A DNA stretch of 47,178 nt, taken from positions 54,855 to 102,032 of the forward strand of contig JBBBWG010001337.1 of NCBI GenBank assembly GCA_037176905.1. Direction: 5' to 3'. The position numbers were made by a program, and so were the translations under genes. This DNA comes from Azolla pinnata. Its lineage: Eukaryota > Streptophyta > Polypodiopsida > Salviniales > Salviniaceae. Shown piece after piece: positions 1 to 8,087 of this stretch (positions are counted from its first letter, which is position 1; every line of letters begins with the position of its first letter). The notes beneath the pieces were generated by a model. That model did no database searches and was not told the DNA's origin. It saw only the letters and a program-made list of their open reading frames with translations.

Positions 1-72
1 ATCTATACATACATCCAGCATTGTGTAAAAAAATCCACAAGTGCCTTTTCATGGTAGGGAGATTAAGAATCT

Positions 73-215
73 GAGAAGAGATAGATTGGATGTGATTAGT
101 AGGGAGATCAAGAATAAATGAACATGAGAAGAGATAGATTGGATGTGATTAGTAGGGAGATTACGAATCAATGAACATGAGAACAGATATAGATTGGATG
201 TGATTAGTAAGCGAA
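73..215. repeat. Three-copy ~54-bp tandem repeat
   Basis: A unit containing AGATAGATTGGATGTGATTA recurs at about 53-54 bp spacing, three times in a row, with small differences between copies (the third is interrupted near its end). It lies in the 3' flank of the profilin gene. No coding potential is seen. Confidence 0.8.
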
Positions 216-309
216 GGAATAGAAAGTGAGAAGTGATTAGGAAATAGCAATGCGGGAGGCGAATTCGAAATAAACTCAGTTAATGTCAAACTAACGGAAT
301 TAATTGGGC

Positions 310-545
310 CGTTGATTAATCTCTCTTCTTTTAATGCCCACCAGAGTTTGATGTAACTATAATATTACAGAGGCTAGATCTGATTGTAAACATAGACAAA
401 CAAACAAAGGTTTACTGCCCACCACGAGTTTGATCTAATAATATTGCTCTTAATCCGTTGATTAATCTCTCTTCTATTTACTGCCCACCACGAGTTTGAT
501 CTAATAATATTACAGAGGCTAGATCTAGCTGTAAACATAGACAAA
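310..545. repeat. Direct duplication, ~145-bp spacing
   Basis: A block of about 90 bp starting CCGTTGATTAATCTCTCTTC and ending near GTAAACATAGACAAA occurs at about 310-400 and again at about 455-545. A partial third copy of its middle (CCCACCACGAGTTTGATCTA) lies between them. It is an imperfect local duplication beyond the 3' end of profilin. From 546 to 819 I see only AT-rich flank, including a short TA run near 770-780. Confidence 0.7.
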
Positions 546-819
546 AATAACGATTAGCAACAAGAAAAACCCAGCGATCCGACTTTGAATGCATTCTCTG
601 TTGAACCAGCACATTTAACTCGCAATCACATGGAATTCTGAATTCTGTTGTTGCAAGCCACCACCCTGTGCTTTCCCAAATGTCAAGGTCAATTTGTATA
701 TGTTGTTTTTATTAACAGGATGCTCGGATCGACAATGTCAGAGAAAAACATTCATCGTAAAACCAGATTTATATATATATAATGGCCAGTAGAATATAAT
801 GGAGGGATCAAAGAGTTCA

Positions 820-3329
820 CTAGTAGCCCTGTTCCAGAAGATAATCGCCCAGCTTTTCTACAATGGTGTTGCATTCACCAGGAGCCACTGGTTCATCATA
901 GATTCCGAACACCATTGCCAAACCGGTCTTTTTAACTGTAACCCCACCTGTACCCTGCACGTTTTACAAAAGAATTCAGCAAGGGCATAGGATTTCGGTT
1001 CCGACTTTAGAGTAAAGACTTCCACATCTTGCTACGTTAATCAGACCATTGATCAAAACACTACAACACAATCAATGCACAGATGTCTTATTGCAGATGC
1101 CACATACCTTCTTGCCACGAATGACAACCCCCTCCTCTCCTTGTATGACTAGGTACTTTGTTCCTCCTAAAAATAGACCTCGTTGCGCAAGGTTGCTTGA
1201 ATTCTCAAAGGCACTTACGATATCAGTAACCTCCTGTGCCTTGAGCTGTATCAGCACATAACATCCATATTTGCTCAGATAGAAAACTTCAAAAATGATG
1301 TAAGCAAAACAACTAAGCTTCAAATGATGTAAGAACCAAAACGACTGCAATAGTCCTACTAGCAGTAAGCCACATGGATTTGATTTCATACAATTCATGA
1401 TACATTTTTTGGTAGATTTCTTACAACAATCCTGTCATTTCGAATCGCTGCCATTGCCGTTCATCGAATACAGATTCTTATAGTAGGTTTTGAATTCACT
1501 CTACACAGGTGAAACATCACTCCGATACACTGCTTCTCTTATAGTTTCAAATCTCTGCCATTTCTGTCCACCCAATACAGATTTCCTATGTGGGTTTTAA
1601 ATTCACTTACAGAAGTACACGTATCCCGATAACGATTTCCATGCCAACATTTAAGGTTTTACTAATCATGCTTCATCAAACATTAACAATTTCAATGGGG
1701 AAAGTGAGAGTAAGCCTCTATCAAATCCCTATAGGCATATTGGCACGCAGAAAAAAGGGCACTCAAGACTTTTGTGTATGTGTGTATAAGTGATCCACAA
1801 TGATCCATTGTTGATCTTTATATGCCATTATATGCATTCTGTACAATTTTGCTTGAATGGTAAAAAATCAAACGCAAAACTGCCAAATCAGGAAGAGGGG
1901 TGCAAGAAAATATCGCTCTCAAGTTAGTAAATTTAGCAAGGCACATCTAAAAGTAGAATCAGGAAATTGAGCAAGTAACGCCCAACAATTAAATCAGGAA
2001 ATCAGGTAAGAAACGTCTAATTGTCAATTGAGCAAGAAACATACGATTGTAAAATCAGGAAAATGGGCAAGAAACATACATCTGTCTAAGCAGAAAAGCA
2101 AGCAAGAGCAGGTAATTGTTAGATTGGGAAATTGAGCAAGAAACGGACCAATTGTCGAATCTGGAAACTGAGCAAGAAACACAAAACAGTAATCATGAGT
2201 GATCTAAAATAAATGCGAGATGAGCAGAGGGGAGGGGGAAAAACCGTGTTTTGACATCAGGTTGGAGAGGGCAACAGAATTCTCCGATCGGTCCAGTGAA
2301 TAAAGGGATTGTTATAAGAGAGAAAACGAAGATCAAGCTGTGATCAGAGGCAGCGTGCGTATCTATATCTATATGTAGTGGACCATGTAGGTGGAAGCCC
2401 AGAAGCGCTGTTCCGGAGCAGCAGATTAAACATTAAGGACCATGTAGAAAATCCTGAAAGTTCTTTGGCTACATGGGCAAACAAAGATCTTAGCAATCCA
2501 AAGCAGAAAGATAACGGAGTAGAGAGATGTTGGAGCACCAGATTCTGTGTTTCAGAGCCCGAAAGAGAGGACGGTGACCAAATGAATGGAATGGAGGAAC
2601 GCGCAAGAGGGAAGACGAAGGAGAAGGAGGAGAAGAAGAAGAATGCAAAACAGAAGGAAAGAATGAGAAAAAGCATGCATCCTTTGTCGATGGAACCATG
2701 GCGTTCCTTCTCGAATCTAGATCCTGGATCCGAAAGAAAATCCTTCCTCTTTCCGCATAAGAATGAGATAAACCATGCCGGTTTCTGCATCCGTTGGCGA
2801 TGGAACCATGGCGTTCCTTCTCGAATCTAGATCCTGGATCCGAAAGAAAATCCTTCCTCTTTCCGCATAAGAATGAGATAAACCATGCCGGTTTCTGCAT
2901 CCGTTGGCGATGGAACCATGGCGTTCCTTCTCGAATCTAGATCCTGGATTCGAAAGAAATCCTTGCTGGGATCTAGATTCGAAGGGAATCCTGCCTCGTT
3001 GCGTATGCCACAAGGCGGACGGCAAAACTGAATCCATGGGAGCTTGGATGTGGATGTGTGCCGGCTTCTTCTGGACTCTACTGATCCCGATGGAAGCATT
3101 GCGAAAGGAACGGAAAACAGAAACAGAAGCAGAGGGAGGAGATCGAGAGAGGGAAGGAGAGAGAGAGAGAGAGAGATCGAGAGGAAGAATGAGGAGCTCT
3201 TACCTCGGGAAACTTGTCGCTGGTGGCCCAGACAGATCCATCGAGCCCGACGATCGCTGCAGAGGTGAGGGTATGGCCGGCGGCTGTGGGGCAGAGCAGG
3301 TGCTCGTCGACGTAGACTTGCCACGACAT
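820..3329 (-). CDS. Profilin, 3 exons, 132 aa
   Basis: Profilin binds monomeric actin, and proline-rich and phosphoinositide ligands, and so controls actin filament growth in the cytoplasm. The exons are 3329-3204 (42 codons), 1245-1108 (46 codons) and 954-820 (44 codons plus TAG), all joined in phase 0 at GT-AG sites. The protein opens with [12 protein letters not shown] and continues with [14 protein letters not shown]. Exon 2 carries [17 protein letters not shown] and RGKK, and exon 3 carries [17 protein letters not shown] and ends in [13 protein letters not shown]. These are the signature blocks of plant profilins in order, and the 132-aa length matches the family's usual 131-134. The three-exon structure also matches plant profilin genes. 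The N-terminal loop (CPTAAGHT, residues 13-20) is unusual compared with seed-plant copies. Intron 1 is long (about 1.96 kb). Which paralogue this is cannot be told. Confidence 0.96.
2691..2960. repeat. 110-bp tandem repeat in profilin intron 1
   Basis: The string TGGAACCATGGCGTTCCTTC starts at 2691, 2801 and 2911, giving an exact 110-bp period. The first two units are nearly identical and the third breaks off after about 50 bp. The near identity implies a recent expansion. The open frames across this stretch on both strands follow from the repeat and look non-coding. A GA dinucleotide run at about 3160-3180 lies just inside the splice donor of the same intron. Confidence 0.9.
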
Positions 3330-3356
3330 GGCGATGGAGGCTTTGGTGGCTAGGAT

Positions 3357-3392
3357 TTAGGGTTAGGGTTAGGGTTAGGGTTAGGGTTAGGG
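3357..3392 (+). repeat. (TTAGGG)n array in the profilin 5' leader
   Basis: Six GGG runs at 6-base spacing form TTTAGGG followed by five TTAGGG units, 27 bases upstream of the profilin start codon. The array is therefore probably in the profilin 5' UTR (CCCUAA in the RNA). Runs of this kind can fold as G-quadruplexes on the G-rich (+) strand. Isolated telo-boxes (AAACCCTAA) are known promoter elements in plants; a six-unit array is unusual. Confidence 0.9.
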
Positions 3393-3545
3393 TTTGGAGG
3401 CGATCTCCTGCTACACGCACACAGAAGGGTCAACTGCGCCGCTGAATCCTGAAGCAAAGATAGAGATATGGCGAACTGTTTCGGAGAAATTGCGTTCTTG
3501 GCCCCATCTCAGGGACCTCGAAATCTCCCTGAACTGGTCGCAAAG

Positions 3546-3607
3546 CCCTAACCCTAACCCTAACCCTAACCCTAATCTCTAATCCCTAACCCTAACCCTA
3601 ACCCTAA
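3546..3607 (-). repeat. (CCCTAA)n array, opposite orientation
   Basis: Nine CCCTAA units lie here: five in a row from 3546, a short break, and four more from 3584. They are oriented opposite to the TTAGGG array at 3357-3392. A further AAACCCTAACCCTAA lies near 3702-3716. The two arrays could pair with each other as arms of an inverted repeat about 150 bases apart. Confidence 0.9.
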
Positions 3608-3977
3608 CAGCATCAGTCTGTGTTTCACCCGTCTCTGCGGCTGCAAGCCGGCTATGGAGATGGATATCAAACGCGCAGGGCGTGCCCATCTCCATTTGCA
3701 AAACCCTAACCCTAAAACATGTGTGTACGTCGTCTACAGAAGTAGTATGTCGGCATGTCTGCGTGTGTCTGCAGTTTGATCTCCTGCTGCATGTTGCCAT
3801 GGATCAATGCACAGAGAGAGAGAGCAGATCAAGCTCAGACATGTCGGAAGATCATCAGACCCAGGGTTGTTATCTGATCTAGGGTTGCAGATCTAGGGTT
3901 TTTTGACGGGGATTTAGAGCTTCTGCGAAACACAGGAGCTCCTCCATAGCCCGCAGGAGGTATCTCTGCATCGATCG

Positions 3978-4260
3978 ATGGCGGTCCTCACAAACAGCGA
4001 TGGCGAGGCTAATATGGAGCTCCCTCGATTCGAGAAGGATTCGGACAACAGCAAAATCTCTGCAGGTATTTGCATCGATCCATGGAAGCTTGATTGATTC
4101 CCTGCCCTTCTCTTTTCTAGGGTTTCGGGTTTAGGGTTTAGGGCAGGTACGCACATCCGAAGGAGCACCTCGAAGCTTCAATGGAGAGCTTCCAGATTCT
4201 GCGTCATGAATACTGCAGCACTGGCATGGAGATGGCGATGGCGAAGGCACTGTGCTCGTT
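3978..4260 (+). pseudogene. 5' exons of an unrecognised, probably decayed gene
   Basis: Two exon-like segments are visible. The first, 4000-4065, opens MARLIWSSLDSRRIRT and ends at CAG/gtattt in phase 0; the arginine/serine-rich start resembles a mitochondrial presequence. An alternative ATG at 3978 gives another frame. The second follows a polypyrimidine-AG near 4147 and reads YAHPKEHLEASMESFQILR, then HEYCSTGMEMAMAKAL. The best frames of the two segments do not join in phase, partly because TTTAGGG-type repeats occupy the intron end. It is therefore either a pseudogene or wrongly spliced by me. The second segment looks like genuine protein, but I do not recognise the family. Confidence 0.4.
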
Positions 4261-4329
4261 AATCATCTCCTTTCCATAGCCTCATTGTTTTCCTGCCCTA
4301 GACCTTCAGATTCATACTGATCGTTTCCT

Positions 4330-5800
4330 AGTCACAGATCGAAACAATGGAAGCTTGCAGATGTTCCTGCAGAGAGAGCCGGAGCTGCATTGAATCGGAC
4401 ACCAAGCTTCGTCGATTTCAAGATCGAAGCATTGAATCGATATTCCGCAAGCATCAGCTGCAGAAGCTCAATCCAAGAAGAGTAATTTGCTTGATTCACT
4501 AAGCAATGCTGAAGCTTGATCTAAACCCTAAATAAACCCTAAACTCCTCTCCATGAACCCCCCCTTAACTCCACTTCTTTCATGATGAAGCTTGCAGATG
4601 TTCCTGAGAGAGGAGCTGCATTTGATGCTCTCCTAAAATCGGATGCCAAGCTCCCTCCATTCAAGATCGAAGCATTGAATCAATTCCGCAAGTATGATAC
4701 AACAGAAGCTCAATCTAATAAAGAAATTATTGCTTGATTCACTAATCAATGGTGAATCTTGATATAAACCCTAAACTCCACTTCTTTCATGAAGCTTGCA
4801 GATGTTCCTGAGAGAGGAGCTGCATTTGATTCTCTCCTTAATCGGATGCCAAGCTCCCGCCGTTCAAGATTGAAGCATTGAATCAATTCCGCAAGTATCA
4901 ACAGAAGCTCAATCCTGCAAGAAAGTAATTTCTTGGTTCACTAATCAATGGTGAATCTTGATATAAACCCTAAACTCCTTTCCACTTCTTTCATGAAGCT
5001 TGCAGATGTTCCTGAGAGAGGAGCTGCATTTGAATCTCTCCTAAATCGGATACCAAGCTCCAATCAAGATCGAAGCATTGAATCAATTCGGCAAGTATCA
5101 ACAGATTCTGAAGCTCAATCCAAGAAAATAATTGCTTGATTCACTAATCAATGGTGAATCTTGATATAAACCCTAAACTCCTTTCCACGAACCCCTAAAC
5201 TCCACTTCTTTCATGAAGCTTGCAGATGTTCCTGAGAGAGGAGCTGCATTTGATTCTCTCCTAAATCGGATACCAAGCTCCATTCAAGATCGAAGCATTG
5301 AATCAATTCGACAAGTATCAACAGAAGCTCAATCCAAGAAAGGAATTGCTTGATTCACTAATCAATGGTGAATCTTGATATAAACCCTAAATAAAGCCTA
5401 AACTCCACTTCTTTCATGAAGCCTGCAGATGTTCCTGAAAGAGGAGCTGCATTTGATTCTCTCCTGAATCGGATGCCAAGGTCCCTCAATTCAAGATCGA
5501 AGCGTTGAATCAATTCCGCAAGTATCAACAGAAGCTCAATCCTGCAAGAAAGTAATTGCTTGGTTCACTAATCAATGGTGAATCTTGATATAAACCCTAA
5601 ATAAACCCTAAACTCCACTTCTTTCATGAAGCTTGCAGATGTTCCTGAGAGAGGAGCGGCATTTGATTCTCTCCTAAATCGGATGCCCAGCTCCATTCAA
5701 GATCGATTCAGCATTGAATCGATTCCGCAAGTATCAGCAGAAGCGCCTCAATCCTGCAAGAAAGTAATTGCTTGCAGATTCACCTATCAATGGTGAAGCT
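4330..5800 (+). repeat. Seven tandem copies of an exon-plus-intron unit
   Basis: The segment that follows CTTGCAG (ATGTTCCTGAGAGAGGAG, or a close variant) starts at 4361, 4598, 4802, 5006, 5226, 5429 and 5639, at spacings of 203-237 bp. Each unit has a pyrimidine-rich acceptor, about 130 bp of exon-like sequence and an intron-like tail holding an AAACCCTAA telo-box. Copy 2 reads cleanly as DVPERGAAFDALLKSD followed by KLPPFKIEALNQFRKY. Copy 3 preserves an ending in QQKLNPARK and a stop. The other copies have lost single bases and drift out of this frame. I do not recognise the protein. Copy 1 is the most diverged. Confidence 0.85.
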
Positions 5801-6075
5801 TGATACAGGGAAGCAGCTGCAGGTAGTTCATTCCTTAAGGTTCCAGATTCACAGGAATCAGCTGCTAGATACAGAAGACGCAGGTCTTATAGCGCATCAG
5901 GCAATGGAAGCTCAATACAAGAAAGCGTTTAATCAATTCAGTATTAATCGAAAATGGAAGCTCCATACGAAAGGAAGCATTTGATCTTCAACTCAGTTAC
6001 AATCAATGGAAGCTCAGAACAAAGCTTCATCATCACATGGCCGTTCTCATCTTTCATCAAAAATCGTCACCTTCT
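5801..6075 (+). other. Tail of the exon array, three diverged short repeats
   Basis: After the array the motif AATGGAAGCTC recurs near 5902, 5953 and 6005, each followed by a related stretch of about 35-45 bp. The first copy reads HQAMEAQYKKAFNQFS. This may be a remnant of the same gene or its 3' region. No splice structure could be fixed. Confidence 0.4.
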
Positions 6076-6077
6076 TC

Positions 6078-6425
6078 AACAAATTCATCATCATCATCAT
6101 CATCTTCGTCTTCTTCAAATTCTTCTTCTTCTTCTTCTTCTTCATCAAATTCTTCTTCTTCTTCTTCTTCTTGTTCATCAATGAATCTTCTTCTTCTTCT
6201 TCTTCTTCTTCTTTTTCTTCTTCTTCAAATTCTTCTTCTATTTCTTCTTCATCTTCAAATTCTTCTTCTTCTTCTTCATCTTCAAATTCTTCTTCTTCTT
6301 CTTCAAACTCTTCTAATTCTTCTTCATCTTCAAATTCTTCTTCTTCTTCTTCAAACCCTTCTAATTCATCATCATCATCATCATCATCGAATCCTTCTTC
6401 AAATTCTTCTTCCTCTTCTAGACAT
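6078..6425. repeat. TTC/TCA trinucleotide microsatellite
   Basis: About 350 bp are almost pure TTC, TCA and CAT triplets, interrupted by short AAATTC or AATTC motifs at intervals. Plus-strand frames read as poly-Ser, poly-Leu or poly-Phe. These follow from base composition and I do not call them genes. Confidence 0.95.
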
Positions 6426-6600
6426 AGCCAGTCATTATTCTTCTTCGCTTGTAACTCTCCAACATTGCTCGCCCCGCTCTTCCCCCTGCCTTCGTCATTG
6501 ACCTATACTATCTGCTGCTTGTACTGCTACAGCTATAGTGAAATCCAAACGACCCAGGATGAAAGCCTTAGCCCCTGCATGCGCACCAATCGGGAACGAT

Positions 6601-7140
6601 ATGGCGGAATCCAGCGATCCAAGCAGAAAAGCTAAGACGAAACCTAAACCGCGTGCAAACAGGAAAGACAACACGAAATCTAGTGAACTTGCAGGGCCCG
6701 GAGAAGATAAGAAGAAGGGTAAGGAGAAAGCTCCACGAGAGAAGAAGGCTAAGGAGAAAGCTCCACGAGAGAAGAAGGCTCCACAAGAGAAGAAGGCTAA
6801 GGAGAAAGCTCCACAAGAGAAGAAGGCTAAGGAGAAAGCTCCACAAGAGAAGAAGGCTAAGGAGAAAGCTCCACAAGAGAAGAAGGGTAGGGAGAAAGCT
6901 CCACAAGAGAAGAAGGCTCCACAAGAGAAGAAGAAGAAGGAGAAGGGCGAGGCGAAAGCTCAACAAACGAAGAAGGGCAAGGCGAAAGCTAAAGAAGACA
7001 GAAATGGGAAGGCGGAAGCGGAATCTGTGGATTCTTCTGATGCGACGGCTACTACTCTAGTGCTTGCATTCTTCGCCGACCACATTATGCAACGCATTGC
7101 AGGTGATACTATTGAAATCTCCATCCATATACAGTACTGA
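6601..7140 (+). CDS. Lysine-rich repeat protein (hypothetical), 179 aa
   Basis: The frame is open from before 6559 to TGA at 7138-7140. The ATG at 6601 (MAESSDPSRKAKTKPKPRA) is a plausible start; an in-frame ATG at 6559 would add 14 residues. Residues of about 38-115 are decapeptide-like repeats of the form AKEKAPQEKK, with EKK/APQ variants, encoded by a 30-bp minisatellite. The rest is Lys/Ala/Glu rich up to a more ordinary tail (SVDSSDATATTLVLAFFADH). The composition resembles linker-histone tails or nucleolar low-complexity proteins, but no globular domain is present and I do not assign a function. A GT at the codon after IAG near 7100 could be a splice donor, in which case the final residues are intron. 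Whether it is expressed cannot be told. Confidence 0.45.
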   Translation: MAESSDPSRKAKTKPKPRANRKDNTKSSELAGPGEDKKKGKEKAPREKKAKEKAPREKKAPQEKKAKEKAPQEKKAKEKAPQEKKAKEKAPQEKKGREKAPQEKKAPQEKKKKEKGEAKAQQTKKGKAKAKEDRNGKAEAESVDSSDATATTLVLAFFADHIMQRIAGDTIEISIHIQY

Positions 7141-8087
7141 TTCCTATCTAATCATGGAAATCATCATGGCTATGGCTTTCATCTACTCAGCTATGATTCG
7201 GGTTTAGGGTTTAGGGTTTAGGGTTTTGGATTAGAACATGCGCATCGTCTGGTGGAGGCTTAACTAGGTTTTCCCCGTCTGCAAAGTGCGCTACTGCAAG
7301 CCAGAGAATTAGCCTTCATGCCCGAGCGTTCATGCCCGAGCTAAAGAATTTCCGCCATTAATCTTGACGAGATGAATCAAGGCCTGATTTAGATAGAATT
7401 CAGGATTTCTTCTCTGCATCAGGAGCGCAATGCGGGAGCTGTGTCAAGCTCGATTTTCGGGGACCTCCTCAAGAATCATTATAAACATTGTTTCTGTTAG
7501 ATTCTGTCTGGCTCTTAGAATTGTGCACTCTCGAAATGATTCCTGTTCATTCCACGTAATCGTCTGCAACTGCTAGTATATTCTGTTAGATTTAGGTTTG
7601 GATATGGATTTAGATTCGATATCTGTTTAGGTTTTCTTCTATGGGCTGCAATAGAGCAAGAACAAGGTCTGTTCTGAAGCCTTTCTATTACAGTCCGTCT
7701 GTCGATCCATCGAGTTCTAGGGTTTTGCCTCGTTTTGCAGCAGTAGAGCAAGAACAAGGTCTATTCTGAACGCTGGTTTCAGGATTTAGGGTTTCGTTTC
7801 ATCTTTGCAGTACTGCAGTCTGAACTTGAAGCTCCCGAAGCTCAACGCCCGAGGGTTTCTTCTCATCTGCAACATCAAGATCACCCAAGCATTGAAAATG
7901 TAGATTTCAAAAGTCCAAGCCAGTGGTCACTGAAGGTAGGTTTTCTTGGGTTGATCTGGAGACTATCAATCTTGCAGGAATTAAACCGAACGAGCAAAGA
8001 GGATCAAATTTTAGGGTTTCTTATTCCGTAAGAATATTGGGGACATATAGTACTGAAGATTTAGGGTTCCTCATGTTCGGTGTAGCC
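7141..8087. other. Intergenic region, probable 5' region of the BAH-PHD gene
   Basis: No gene is supported here. TTTAGGG occurs three times at about 7200-7225, and further AGGGTTT motifs lie at about 7720, 7785, 7850, 8010 and 8060. A short direct repeat (AGAGCAAGAACAAGGTCT) occurs at about 7652 and again near 7743. The telo-box-like motifs fit a promoter or leader for the gene starting at 8088. Confidence 0.5.

Larger units (their letters stand above)
3330..3977. promoter_or_regulatory. Divergent promoter between profilin and the + gene
   Basis: About 650 bp separate the profilin ATG on the minus strand from the first plausible ATG of the plus-strand transcription unit. The stretch holds both telomere-motif arrays and several AGGGTT/telo-box motifs near 3860-3900. 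I see no clear TATA box. The promoter role is inferred from gene orientation and the telo-box motifs. Confidence 0.5.

Noticed and set aside
2344-3420. Several overlapping open frames on both strands
   Set aside because: They run through the 110-bp repeat, the GA tract and the telomere array inside or upstream of profilin intron 1. Their sequences repeat with the DNA and conflict with the profilin model.
3357-3607. A true chromosome end
   Set aside because: The arrays are short, face opposite ways and lie between genes on an otherwise continuous sequence, so they are interstitial.
6006-6635. 209-aa poly-Ser/poly-Phe open frame
   Set aside because: It is a pure translation of the TTC/TCA microsatellite; all frames stay open for the same reason.
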